Made by a program: the position numbers and the translations under genes. The notes below the pieces were generated by a model. That model was not told where the DNA came from and did no database searches. It was given only the letters and a program-made list of their open reading frames with translations. A stretch of 64,000 bases of DNA from QKMZ01 sp012965515 (GTDB lineage Bacteria > Cyanobacteriota > Vampirovibrionia > Obscuribacterales > Obscuribacteraceae): positions 620,001 to 684,000 of the forward strand of contig CALFMP010000036.1 of the NCBI GenBank assembly GCA_937879965.1, written 5' to 3'. Shown one piece after another: positions 52,439-61,319 of the stretch (position 1 is the first letter of the stretch; each line of letters opens with the position of its first letter).

Positions 52439-53602
52439 TTACTGGGGCTTGAGTGTTTCTGATGTGTCTTTCAAACCGGTCTTGTTGGTGTCTTGCAGGA
52501 AAGTTTCTTCGAAGTAACGATCCGGGTTTTTTGGATCATTCTCGAACTTGATTTCCTTCGGAAGTGTCGGATCGAAGAATTGTGCACGCTTGATGTCTTC
52601 ATGTGCGAGGATCGACTTGCCCAGTTTGTGCCATAGGAAAGCTCTTGCCAGATAAAAGTTACCTTGGTTTGGATCCAGTCTTAGAGCGTCTTCGAGGCTT
52701 GCCATCGCTTCGCCATCCGAGCCCAGTTGCATAAGCGCTTTGGCGCGGTGGTAGTAGAGCTGAGCGCTGGTTGGGTCTTGTTTGAGCGCATCGTTGTAAT
52801 CTTCAAGCGCTTCTTTTGCATTCTTCAGCTTGAAGTATTCATGTCCGCGCTTCTTCAGCAGATCGCTGTTGGTCGGATCGAGTGCCAAAGCCTTGTCATA
52901 GTCTTTGAGCGCGTCTTCTGGCTTTTGCAAACCGCTGAATGCGGTGCCGCGACTGATGTAGGCCGTGCCGTAATCTGGCGCAATCTGAATGGCGAAATTG
53001 TAGTCCTTGATTGCTGCGTCATTGTTGCCCGCATCGATATATGCGTCGGCGCGCTTCGTGAGGATTTCAGCATCTTTGGGTGAAGCAGAAAGCGCTTTGT
53101 TGTATTGTGCGAGTGCCAGGTCGATCTGTCCCTGCGCTCTCAATGAATCGCCCATTCCTGCATATGCTTTGGCGAGTTTTGGATCGAGGTTGATCGCTTT
53201 TTCAAAGTCTTTGACCGCGCTCACGTGATCGTTGATTTTGACTTCTGCTGAGCCTCTCCAGAGGTAATTTTCGGCATTGTCGTCATCATATCTGATCGCT
53301 TCGCCAAAATCATTGACAGCCAGTTTGTACTGCTTGAGAGCAAAGAAGCATTGTCCGCGGAGGTTGTAAGCCTTGGCATTTGTTTCTTGCAAACCAATCG
53401 CTTCGTCAAACGATTTGATCGCGTCATTGTAGTTTTTCGCTTGCATCGATTGAACAGCTTTTTCAAAAGCCGGATTTTGCACCGTGTCGGCAGTCGCGAC
53501 TGTGGGTGCAAACCCGATTGCTGTCGTTACCAGCAAGCCGAGAGTAAAACTCAAAGCCAGCTTTTTGAAGTGTTTCATTTGGCTAGTTGCCGTGCTCGAC
53601 AT
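52439..53602 (-). CDS. Secreted TPR-repeat protein
   Basis: 387 aa. A signal peptide (about 10-38, ending TVATAD) precedes about nine consecutive 34-residue TPRs (about 45-350), with repeats such as AYNLRGQCFFALKQYKLAVNDF and AYAGMGDSLRAQGQIDLALAQY and conserved W/L-G-Y/F-A-P positions. The tail is polar. It probably acts as a periplasmic or outer-surface scaffold. GGAGG 9 nt before the ATG; terminator at 52392. Confidence 0.92.
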   Translation of the reverse strand: MSSTATSQMKHFKKLALSFTLGLLVTTAIGFAPTVATADTVQNPAFEKAVQSMQAKNYNDAIKSFDEAIGLQETNAKAYNLRGQCFFALKQYKLAVNDFGEAIRYDDDNAENYLWRGSAEVKINDHVSAVKDFEKAINLDPKLAKAYAGMGDSLRAQGQIDLALAQYNKALSASPKDAEILTKRADAYIDAGNNDAAIKDYNFAIQIAPDYGTAYISRGTAFSGLQKPEDALKDYDKALALDPTNSDLLKKRGHEYFKLKNAKEALEDYNDALKQDPTSAQLYYHRAKALMQLGSDGEAMASLEDALRLDPNQGNFYLARAFLWHKLGKSILAHEDIKRAQFFDPTLPKEIKFENDPKNPDRYFEETFLQDTNKTGLKDTSETLKPQ

Positions 53603-53672
53603 GAGCTCTTTCCTCCATTATTGGGACTACCCAGCTAGTCCACAGATGAGTGCACATTATACAGGCGCAATG

Positions 53673-54140
53673 TCAATGGCAGACATTGGCTCCGCGCTTT
53701 TGTAAATATCGTTGGTGATACTCCTCAGCCGGATAAAACTTGGCAGCTGGCGTAACTTCGGTTGCTATTGGCGCGCGAAACTTGCCGGACTTGCCGAGTG
53801 CTTCTATTTTTTCCTTGGCAGCTCTTTCTTGCTCGGGCGAGTAGAAGAAAACCGCTGTTCTGTACTGTTTGCCCACGTCCGGACCCTGGCGATTTAACTG
53901 AGTTGGATCGTGGATGGTGAAGAACTTGTCGAGAAGCTGTTCGTAGGTGACGACTGTCGGATCAAATTCGATGTAGATGACTTCGGCGTGCCCGGTGCGA
54001 TCGCTGCAGACTTGCTCGTATGTCGGGTTGTCCGTTGATCCGCCGCTGTATCCGACTTTTGTGTCTTTGACTCCTTCCATTGTGCGGAAAGCCTCTTCAA
54101 CTCCCCAGAAGCAGCCTGCTCCAAACATTGCTTTTTCCAT
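53673..54140 (-). CDS. msrA: Peptide-methionine (S)-S-oxide reductase
   Basis: 155 aa from ATG 54140, chosen for the AGGGG upstream and the standard MsrA start; the frame stays open 11 codons further. It reduces methionine-S-sulfoxide in oxidised proteins. The catalytic GCFWG motif has C10. KVGYSGG, YEQVCSDRTGHAE and the YHQRYLQK motif are typical. C154 in the C-terminal RGANVCH is a probable resolving Cys. It follows gnd 68 nt downstream, linking repair to the NADPH-generating enzymes. Confidence 0.97.
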   Translation of the reverse strand: MEKAMFGAGCFWGVEEAFRTMEGVKDTKVGYSGGSTDNPTYEQVCSDRTGHAEVIYIEFDPTVVTYEQLLDKFFTIHDPTQLNRQGPDVGKQYRTAVFFYSPEQERAAKEKIEALGKSGKFRAPIATEVTPAAKFYPAEEYHQRYLQKRGANVCH

Positions 54141-54208
54141 TTCTTTTCCCCTTTTGTTGAACGTTTTGCACATCGTTTTTCAACAAGTGAAACGCGCTCA
54201 GGTTGAAC

Positions 54209-55228
54209 TTACGACGCGCCGGACTTCGCTGGCGTGCGATTCATATCTGCATTTGATTTCAATTCCAGATGCCCGCCGAATTTGAAGCGCATTGCGGAGA
54301 GCAAGCGCTCACCAAACGGCTGTTGCTGCCTGGAGCGGAAACGTGTGTACAGGGCAGCGGATAAAACTTCTGCCGGAACCGCTTGTTCGATCGCGGCTTG
54401 AATCGTCCAGCGCCCTTCCCCTGAGTCTTGCACGAACCCGGTATAAGAAGCCAATTCTTTGTCTTCTGAAAGTGCCATCGAAGTTAAATCCAATAGCCAT
54501 GAGCCGACCACGGAGCCTCGTCTCCAGACTTCTGCTACGTCGGCTACGTTGATGTCGTAGCGAATGTCTTCAGGCAATTCTTCCGAGTCGGCGCTTGCAA
54601 GAATGCTGAATCCTTCTGCGTAAGCCTGCATCAAACCGTATTCAATGCCGTTATGTACCATCTTCACGTAGTGTCCTGCACCTACGGGGCCGGCGTGAAT
54701 ATATCCATTTTCTGCACTGTTCTTGAGCTTCTCACGTCCCGGAGTCAGCGATACATCACCTTCACCCGGAGCTAGAGTCGCGAAGATTGGTTCGAGTCTT
54801 TGGAAGACCTGTTTTTCAGCGCCGATCATCAAGCAGTAGCCGCGGTCTTTTCCCCACACGCCACCACTTGTTCCGCAGTCTGCGAAGGTTATGCCTTTCT
54901 CTTTGAGCATGTGAGCCCGGCGGACATCGTCTTTGAAATACGAGTTGCCGCCGTCAATGATTGTGTCGCCGGGCTCTAAGATTTCAGAGAGTTCTTGTAT
55001 CGCGTCTTCGGTGATTTTTCCTGATGGAACCATTACCCAAACTGCGCGTGGTTTTGCCAATTTCGAGACAAGGTCTTTGTAGCTCGTTGCGGCAGTGGCG
55101 CCTTCCTTTTCCAGTTCTTTTCCTGGTTCCGGGTTGCGATCGTAAACGACGCATTCATGACCACCAGCCATCAGGCGGCGAACCATATTTGCTCCCATGC
55201 GACCTAAACCGACCATTCCTAATTGCAT
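54209..55228 (-). CDS. gnd: 6-phosphogluconate dehydrogenase, short decarboxylating type
   Basis: 339 aa from ATG 55228, preferred because of the AGGGAAGAAG upstream. It oxidises and decarboxylates 6-phosphogluconate to ribulose-5-phosphate with NAD(P). Rossmann motif GLGRMGANMV (about 6-15), DGGNSYFKDD, the substrate-binding GTSGGVWGKDRGYCLMIGG-like segment, and the catalytic K-x-x-x-N in HYVKMVHNGIEYG. The length and absence of the C-terminal helical extension place it with the YqeC-type short enzymes (about 300-340 aa) rather than the 470-aa form. It is directly downstream of tal-pgi, forming a pentose-phosphate unit; zwf is not in the window. Confidence 0.96.
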   Translation of the reverse strand: MQLGMVGLGRMGANMVRRLMAGGHECVVYDRNPEPGKELEKEGATAATSYKDLVSKLAKPRAVWVMVPSGKITEDAIQELSEILEPGDTIIDGGNSYFKDDVRRAHMLKEKGITFADCGTSGGVWGKDRGYCLMIGAEKQVFQRLEPIFATLAPGEGDVSLTPGREKLKNSAENGYIHAGPVGAGHYVKMVHNGIEYGLMQAYAEGFSILASADSEELPEDIRYDINVADVAEVWRRGSVVGSWLLDLTSMALSEDKELASYTGFVQDSGEGRWTIQAAIEQAVPAEVLSAALYTRFRSRQQQPFGERLLSAMRFKFGGHLELKSNADMNRTPAKSGAS

Positions 55229-55244
55229 GAACTTCTTCCCTCGT

Positions 55245-55303
55245 GTGGGGGCGATGCCACGCATCGCCCTTTTAACTGTAGGGTCGACGCCATATGTCGA
55301 CCG
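55245..55303. repeat. Dispersed GC-rich two-hairpin element, copy D
   Basis: Hairpin 1: GGGCGATGC (55249-55257) / GCATCGCCC (55261-55269), loop CAC. Hairpin 2: GGTCGAC (55282-55288) / GTCGACC (55296-55302). It lies between tal-pgi and gnd, the only copy inside a same-strand gene pair. Confidence 0.75.
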
Positions 55304-55333
55304 TTCTTATCTGGCCCTACTTCGGTCCTTCCT

Positions 55334-58207
55334 TTACTTCAGCGCTTCTTTTACGGCTGCGGTCAGAGCTTTCAGACCTTTGGCGACATCCTTGCTGAGG
55401 TGTACGCGCAACGCTCTTCTTCCTCTGTCGTTCAACACTTTTAAATCTCCGGCTGCTTGCGCTGCTTTAACTATGCCGAAGGTGTACTTCTGCTGCGGAA
55501 CAGGCAATTCTTCGGTATCGTCGGCGGTGACTTGCAGGAAGACGCCGCTGTTTGGACCACCTTTGTAGGCTTGACCTGTCGAGTGCAGAAAGCGCGGTCC
55601 AAAACCAAGGCAGGTTGCCACTTTCTTGCTATCTCTAATTGCCAATCTTGCAGCTTGCAATTCATCTTCATGCGCCTTGGTCATTTCGATGTAGCCGAGC
55701 AACGCAACATAGTCGTTTGCTTTCGCTCGCGACAAATGAGACTTGAGGAAGGACGCGAGTGTTTTTGTTGAACCTGCTCCTGATTCGATTTCTTTTGTAT
55801 TCTTCTCGTCGGCAAAGAGTTTGATGCCCTCTGCTTCAAAGAACGGTTTCTCTTCAGGCAGATGACCTGTTTTTTCGTATGCTTCAGTCAGTTCGCGAGT
55901 TGCGACCTTACTTGCTTCAACATCCGGTTGGTCGAATGGATTGATTCTGAGCGAGGCACCCGCAACTGCTGTTGCGATCTCCCAGCGGAAAAATTCCTGA
56001 CCCAAATTGTAGATATCAGAAACTGAGATGGTGACGACTGAATAGCCTTCTTTTCTCAGTGCCTCAATATCCTTCTCTTGCTTCGTATCTGGTGCGGGCT
56101 CAAAGCGCAAGTATGCAAAGAGTCTGTCTTGTCCATAATGCTCTATCGATGCCAGTGGTTCTCTGTCGACCGGAATAATGCCTTTACCTGACTTACCGGT
56201 TGATTCGGCGATCAGTTGTTCCAGCCATGCACCGAGGTCGCGGATTTTCGGTGAAGCGATAATAGTGAGCTTGTCTCTCTGTACGCATGCCTCCTCACCC
56301 AGGATGACACCGAGAACGATGCCCGGATTTTCTTTTACCGGAACAGTCGCTGCGCATGCCTGTGCCATTACTTTTGCGCTCTCGAGGAATTTGACTACAT
56401 CAAGTCCCATCACCGCTGCCGGTACCATGCCGAAATTTGAAAGCGCTGAATAGCGTCCGCCGATTCCCGGTAATCCCAAGAAAACGTGGCGGAATTTTTT
56501 CTTCTCAGCAAGTGCTTGCAGTTTTGATCCTGGATCTGTAACTGCGATCCAGTGAGAGCCAGCTTTCTCTTCTCCGACAGCCTCAACGGTTTTTTGCCAG
56601 AAATACTGTTCGAAGATATTGGGTTCGAGCGTAGTGCCAGACTTAGAAGAAACTATGAAAATCGTCTGTTTTACATCGATTGCCTTTTCGGCCGCTTTTA
56701 CTTGCTGTGGATCTGTCGAATCCAGAACGTGCAATTCCGGATAGCCGGCTTGGGCTGCGAAAGTGCTACGTAAGACATCAGGACACAAGCTGGAGCCACC
56801 CATGCCTAGTAGCAATGCATACTTGAATTTCGCATCTTTGATCTCTTGGGAGAGCTTTTTCAGCTTCTCGACTTCTGCAAGTTGACTATCAACGATGTTC
56901 AACCAATCAAGCCACTTGCTCTCATCTGCACCGGTCCACAATGACGCATCTTTGTCCCAGAGTTTCTTTGCACTGTTGTCGCTTTGCCAGTTTTTGATAG
57001 CATTTTCAACGTTTCCAGAAATATCACCGTTCAGGTCATACTTCATGTTGTTGAGTAGGGACTTTTTTTCAGATGTCTTCGCCTTTTCCACAGCGTCCAA
57101 CAGTTTTTTGAATGCATCTGCAAAAAGTTCGACGCCCTGCTCCACCAGTTTGTCTGTCACTTCCTTCATTGAGATTTTGGATTTTTCGAGGTTGTCCATA
57201 ACCTCATTGGCTTCCGTGACATTCGCTTCCAGCGTGTTTTTGACGACGCCGTGATCTCTAAACGCATCAAAAGTGCTTGGCGGAATGGTGTTGACAGTGT
57301 CTTTGCCGATTAATTCGTCGACATAGATGCAGTCGGGGAACGCTGGATTCTTTGTGCTTGTGCTTGCCCAGAGCAGGCGCTGAGTTTGAGCGCCGTGTTT
57401 TTCGAGCTCTTTCCAGCGAGAGTCTTTGAGGATATTCAAATACTTTTGATAGGCTTGCTTGGCATTTGCAATTGCAACTTTGCCGAGCACTTTGTTGAGT
57501 AATGCTTTTTCGTCGCCTTGTGCGGTCTTCAATCTTTCTTCAATCATGCTATCGATAAGCGTATCGATGCGGCTGACGAAGAAGCTGGCAACGCTGGCGA
57601 CACTGTGCAAATCGCCGCCGGATTTTTGGAGTTTTTCCAAACCGTCGATGTATGCCCAGTGAACAGCCTCGTATGCGTCTTGCGAGAAGAGCAATGTGAC
57701 GTTGATGTTGATTCCAGCGCCGATCAATTCTTTGATTGCCGGGATGCCTTCTTTCGTTGCCGGTACTTTGATCATTACATTCGGACGATTGATCCATTTC
57801 CAGAGGCGCTTTGCTTCGTCGATGGTGCCTTGTGTGTCGTTGGCGAGGAAGGGAGAGACTTCCATGCTCACATAGCCGTCACGTTTTTGCGTCTTTTCAT
57901 AAACTGGTTTGAGAATATCAGCAGCTTTCTGAATGTCTTCGACAGCGATGTGCTCATAGATGTCCATCGCCTTGAGCTTGCTGTCTTTCTTTAGTTCTTC
58001 TAGCTGCTCCGCATAGTCATTGCTGCCTGCGATCGCTTTTTCGAAAATGGCGGGATTGGACGTCATTCCTTTGAGCCCATCGTCATCGACTAAACGTTTC
58101 AGTTCGCCGCTACTCAACAGGCTGCGGCGAATGTAATCGAGCCATACGGATTGCCCGTGTGACGACAGTTCGCGCAATGGGTTGACTACCTGTTTGGCTG
58201 TGTTCAT
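55334..58207 (-). CDS. tal-pgi: Bifunctional transaldolase / glucose-6-phosphate isomerase
   Basis: 957 aa. Residues about 5-375 form transaldolase: GMTSNPAIFEKAIA, SMEVSPFLANDT and the Schiff-base K147 in NVMIKVPATKEG. Residues about 400-950 form glucose-6-phosphate isomerase: LLGMGGSSLCPDV, FIVSSKSGTTLEPN, and GIGGRYSALSNFGMVPAAVMG. The fusion couples sedoheptulose/fructose-6-phosphate exchange to glucose-6-phosphate formation, favouring cycling of the pentose phosphate pathway. Similar natural fusions are known in several phyla. AGGAGAGAG precedes the ATG. gnd and msrA follow on the same strand. Confidence 0.97.
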   Translation of the reverse strand: MNTAKQVVNPLRELSSHGQSVWLDYIRRSLLSSGELKRLVDDDGLKGMTSNPAIFEKAIAGSNDYAEQLEELKKDSKLKAMDIYEHIAVEDIQKAADILKPVYEKTQKRDGYVSMEVSPFLANDTQGTIDEAKRLWKWINRPNVMIKVPATKEGIPAIKELIGAGININVTLLFSQDAYEAVHWAYIDGLEKLQKSGGDLHSVASVASFFVSRIDTLIDSMIEERLKTAQGDEKALLNKVLGKVAIANAKQAYQKYLNILKDSRWKELEKHGAQTQRLLWASTSTKNPAFPDCIYVDELIGKDTVNTIPPSTFDAFRDHGVVKNTLEANVTEANEVMDNLEKSKISMKEVTDKLVEQGVELFADAFKKLLDAVEKAKTSEKKSLLNNMKYDLNGDISGNVENAIKNWQSDNSAKKLWDKDASLWTGADESKWLDWLNIVDSQLAEVEKLKKLSQEIKDAKFKYALLLGMGGSSLCPDVLRSTFAAQAGYPELHVLDSTDPQQVKAAEKAIDVKQTIFIVSSKSGTTLEPNIFEQYFWQKTVEAVGEEKAGSHWIAVTDPGSKLQALAEKKKFRHVFLGLPGIGGRYSALSNFGMVPAAVMGLDVVKFLESAKVMAQACAATVPVKENPGIVLGVILGEEACVQRDKLTIIASPKIRDLGAWLEQLIAESTGKSGKGIIPVDREPLASIEHYGQDRLFAYLRFEPAPDTKQEKDIEALRKEGYSVVTISVSDIYNLGQEFFRWEIATAVAGASLRINPFDQPDVEASKVATRELTEAYEKTGHLPEEKPFFEAEGIKLFADEKNTKEIESGAGSTKTLASFLKSHLSRAKANDYVALLGYIEMTKAHEDELQAARLAIRDSKKVATCLGFGPRFLHSTGQAYKGGPNSGVFLQVTADDTEELPVPQQKYTFGIVKAAQAAGDLKVLNDRGRRALRVHLSKDVAKGLKALTAAVKEALK

Positions 58208-58750
58208 TTTCTCTCTCCTGTGAGCAGCTGAATTTCTTACTTAGCCTTGTTTTCCTTGAAATGAGCGTTTAAGCATGGTTGCAAAGAGGTTTTCTTAAAT
58301 GGCACAGCTGTACCGCGGGAAGCGGCGGGCCCTTGCCATCGCGGGATATCGCTAAATTCCCTGGCGATAGAACGGACCAAAGATATCAGAAACTCATCCT
58401 TTATATGTCAAAGTTTAATCTATTGATGACGACCGTTAAGTTGGCGGTATTCAGTCGAATACGAGTGTTTTGCGGTTTTGTGGCGAACTTGCAAAAGCTT
58501 GATGCCATGCGCACTGCTGTGTGCACCACCAATGGTGACTGCTCGTAAGTCTGCAAAATCCAACTCGCATCTATTTGTATGAATTCGCAGACTGTAGATA
58601 AGTAATTTATGGAAGTTAAAAAAATTGAGGTACTATGTTTTGGTACCGGTGACCCGGGAATAAATCTGAGGCCAAGACAATTGCCTCGTTGGAAGTCAAT
58701 AGAGGGTACGGGGTAGCAATACCAACAAGTCTGGCTCGTGGAGGAGCAAC
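58208..58750. other. 543-bp intergenic region upstream of tal-pgi and the microprotein
   Basis: No convincing long gene. It should hold the tal-pgi promoter (minus) and that of the microprotein (plus). A weak hairpin TATCGC/GCGATA lies near 58347-58368. A 35-codon reading frame at 58609-58716 has no ribosome site. A small RNA cannot be excluded. Confidence 0.4.
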
Positions 58751-58906
58751 ATGGAGATATTTCAAGATCCGCTCGTTCTGGTTTGCGTTCTTGCAATGCC
58801 GCTGGTAATTATCGGTTTGGCAAAAGCCTGGAAGCGTCTCAAAGACAAAAAAGCCGAAGCTGCTGCTGCATCAGGTGGTGGTGGTTCGTCAGATTCGAAC
58901 GGCTAG
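58751..58906 (+). CDS. 51-aa single-pass membrane microprotein
   Basis: 51 aa. A short acidic N-terminus (MEIFQDP) is followed by one hydrophobic helix (about 8-24, LVLVCVLAMPLVIIGLA), a basic patch (KAWKRLKDKKAE), then AAAASGGGGSSDSNG. The positive-inside rule puts the C-terminus in the cytosol. GGAGGA 6 nt before the ATG is one of the best ribosome sites in the window, which is the main reason for calling it. It has no recognised family. A T-rich hairpin 130 nt downstream could end its transcript. Confidence 0.75.
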   Translation: MEIFQDPLVLVCVLAMPLVIIGLAKAWKRLKDKKAEAAAASGGGGSSDSNG

Positions 58907-59038
58907 TGCATCGCTGCTGATATAGAGTCGGCACAATTCATTATTAAGGCGGGGCGTCAAATCAGCTCCGTCTTGCTGTTTGATCGGGAACAACGGTCAA
59001 ACCTGTCTCAAGACCCTCTGAAATTCATATTTATATGT

Positions 59039-59073
59039 CGCTGCCAAAATTTTTTGTTTTGGCGGCGATTTTC
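59039..59073 (+). terminator. Probable intrinsic terminator
   Basis: CGCTGCCAAAA (59039-59049) pairs with TTTTGGCGGCG (59057-59067), one wobble, followed by ATTTTCTTT. It lies between the microprotein and Spy-like genes. Confidence 0.6.
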
Positions 59074-59206
59074 TTTGAACTTTTTTCGGCGAACTTACGT
59101 CTATACAGTTGTAAGCAAAAAATGGCTGCGCCGAAGTTTGGGGATCTCCACTGTGGAGGCATCTTCCAGTCGGTGAGCTCTCGTGCGATTAAGGAGTAAT
59201 TGCATC

Positions 59207-59764
59207 ATGAATTTCAGGAAACTTTTCGTTCTTTCAGTTAGTTCGCTTTCCCTGGTTGCACCTGCGTTTGCAGACACCCAAGTTGGGTCGGTGGAACAGA
59301 CTGTAGCTAAGACAAACATCGCCGAAAGAACCGGCGGAAAAGGCAAAATGTGCGGCGGTCATCATCGCGGATTCAAGGGTGGACTCGATCTCACCGATGC
59401 ACAGAAAGAAAAACTTTACGCAATGAAGAATACATTGAAAGACAATGTAGGACCTAAAATGTTGGAACTGAAAAAGAGCCAGCGTGATTTGAAAGACCTG
59501 CTCACCAAGCCATCTATTGACCGTGCGGCAATCTTGAGCACGCAGGGCAAAATCAACGATTTGAAGGCCTCTATCTCCAATATGATGATTGCGTACAAGG
59601 CTGATTTCGCTGAAACACTGACGCCAGAGCAAAGACAGAAAATGCGCTTCGCGCCGTCCTTCGGTGGTCACCGTCACTTCCGTCATGGTGGACCAGGACA
59701 CGGACCCCGCGGACCCAGACCAACTGCTGAGGTAGCACCAGCTCCAGCAGCGCCTGTTAGCTAA
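59207..59764 (+). CDS. Spy/CpxP-like (LTXXQ) periplasmic protein
   Basis: 185 aa from ATG 59207 (AAGGAG 11 nt upstream). Signal peptide 1-23 (VAPAFADT). The mature part is helical, with two LTxxQ motifs (DLTDAQKEKLYAMK and TLTPEQRQKMRF), the hallmark of the Spy/CpxP/ZraP family of periplasmic chaperones or metal-binding proteins. A His-rich tail (GGHRHFRHGGPGHGPRG) and CGGHHRG near the mature N-terminus suggest metal binding. Its stop is followed by hairpin element E. Confidence 0.88.
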   Translation: MNFRKLFVLSVSSLSLVAPAFADTQVGSVEQTVAKTNIAERTGGKGKMCGGHHRGFKGGLDLTDAQKEKLYAMKNTLKDNVGPKMLELKKSQRDLKDLLTKPSIDRAAILSTQGKINDLKASISNMMIAYKADFAETLTPEQRQKMRFAPSFGGHRHFRHGGPGHGPRGPRPTAEVAPAPAAPVS

Positions 59765-59773
59765 CGGCGACAG

Positions 59774-59846
59774 CAATCGTGATGGCGGCAGCCTTGCCGC
59801 CTAGCGATTGGTTTTAATGCGCGGTCGACGCCATGCGTCGACCCTA
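59774..59846. repeat. Dispersed GC-rich two-hairpin element, copy E
   Basis: Hairpin 1: GGCGGCA (59784-59790) / TGCCGCC (59795-59801) within an outer CAATCG (59774-59779) / CGATTG (59805-59810) stem. Hairpin 2: GGTCGACGC (59823-59831) / GCGTCGACC (59835-59843), loop CAT. It lies between convergent genes. Confidence 0.8.
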
Positions 59847-59855
59847 CGCTAATCA

Positions 59856-61154
59856 TTATCTAGAGTGTGTTTTGAAAAACTGCCAGAGCGTTTCTGAAGC
59901 GTTGATGTCCTGGCTGATCTTTCCTGCCAGACCGGACGAAGCATACGGCAAACCGCCTGGCCAGGTGTGTCCGCCGTTTTCGATGCGATAGAGAATCACT
60001 TCTCTTCCTGCAGATCCGTATGCTTCACGCCGCACGCGAGTGCCGTCTTTCGGGTCTCTATCCGGCTCGTTGGAAATGTAGGGACGTGCCGATCCGCACT
60101 GATTATGAGTGGTCCAAAACTCGATCATCTCGGGAACTGGCATGATTCCACCGTATCGAGCGAGCGCGCTTTCAACACCGCCGAACTTTCCTGCACCAAC
60201 CAAGTCTACAAGTTCGTTCAATTCGCCATTTGCAGTGCTCGCTCCTGACGAACCCCAGGCAATAAGCGGGTCGCTGGTGCCGAGGAAAAACATGATTGGC
60301 ATCGGACGGTTTGAGTGGCAGCCGTTTGCGGCTTGCTGCATGAGCGTAGAGCCGACCACACCAATCGCAGCGATTTTATCTGGAATTGCACAAGCAAGCA
60401 TCTGCGAGAAATATCCGCCGTTACTAATTCCGCAGGCGTAGACTCGCTTTCGGTCAACACTGACTGTGTTGGCAATTTTGTCTATTACTTTTCCGACATA
60501 GCCGATGTCGTCGATTCCCCGCCCTGCGTGCCCGTCATCCCATGCTTTGCCGATGCCATCGCCGTAAATCACTGCGAAATTATTCCTGTCCGCAACCGGA
60601 TTAAATTGGCTCAAAAACATCATCATTGAGCCGTTAAGCTGCAATCCATGAAAGACCAGAACAACCGGCATGTTCCTCAAAGACTTGTAGCCGGGCGGTA
60701 AATGGCATTGGAACGTTCGAGTCATGCCGTCAATGCTGACAGTGTCTTGATATGTATAGCCTTTCGAGGTGTCGCCCTTCGGCGTCACGCCGAGATAGGT
60801 TTGCACCGCGCTCTGTATTTGCCTACCCTGCTCTGCGCGCCGACTCTGTTGGGTTTGCTGACCCACCTGACCTTGCGTCGTTTGTTCCGCGTGGCTGCGT
60901 CCGGGGTGGCGTTTTTCCTCTTCTTGCTGCATTTGCCGCATATACGCCTGTCTGGCATAATCTCCCGGCCTATAGCCCGGTGGGCGAGCATATGGGCTTC
61001 TGTAATAATTCGTCGTTGGGAATGGGCGCGCGCTCTGGCTGTTTGAGCCAGACGTGTTTTGCCCCGTCGTTTGAGCGTTAGAACCCGTCTGCGCGACCAT
61101 ATTCAGCGGAATCGCCGCAAACAGAATCAATGTGAGAACATTTGCCAGTTTCAA
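59856..61154 (-). CDS. Secreted LpqC/PHB-depolymerase-type esterase
   Basis: 432 aa. Signal peptide (1-21), a Gln/Asn/Arg-rich linker (about 22-115), then an alpha/beta-hydrolase domain of the LpqC / poly(3-hydroxybutyrate) depolymerase / feruloyl esterase class: YKSLRNMPVVLVFHGLQLNG, nucleophile Ser in ACGISNGGYFSQML, Asp probably in FLGTSDPLIAW, and the His in ENGGHTWPGG. The oxyanion HG segment is present. Probable substrates are polyester or acetyl/feruloyl esters. It is convergent with the Spy-like gene. Confidence 0.92.
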   Translation of the reverse strand: MKLANVLTLILFAAIPLNMVAQTGSNAQTTGQNTSGSNSQSARPFPTTNYYRSPYARPPGYRPGDYARQAYMRQMQQEEEKRHPGRSHAEQTTQGQVGQQTQQSRRAEQGRQIQSAVQTYLGVTPKGDTSKGYTYQDTVSIDGMTRTFQCHLPPGYKSLRNMPVVLVFHGLQLNGSMMMFLSQFNPVADRNNFAVIYGDGIGKAWDDGHAGRGIDDIGYVGKVIDKIANTVSVDRKRVYACGISNGGYFSQMLACAIPDKIAAIGVVGSTLMQQAANGCHSNRPMPIMFFLGTSDPLIAWGSSGASTANGELNELVDLVGAGKFGGVESALARYGGIMPVPEMIEFWTTHNQCGSARPYISNEPDRDPKDGTRVRREAYGSAGREVILYRIENGGHTWPGGLPYASSGLAGKISQDINASETLWQFFKTHSR

Positions 61155-61319
61155 GCGTCAGTAGGCTCATTACAAGATGGTAAGCAGTAGGTTCTATGTT
61201 CCACGGGCTGGGGCGTTTCCCTACTCACTTAGCATTATGACTAAACACTCTCACGCACGGGTAAGCAAAGTGCATAGGTGTTTTTTCGAAAGAACTTTAG
61301 CTACTCCCGGGGATGTTCT

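Noticed and set aside
58609..58716. 35-aa plus-strand frame starting MEVKKIEVLCFGTGD
   Set aside because: No Shine-Dalgarno and no stop-start coupling; could be chance.
58401..58796. Minus-strand 131-aa frame
   Set aside because: Overlaps the well-initiated microprotein and lacks start signals or recognisable content.
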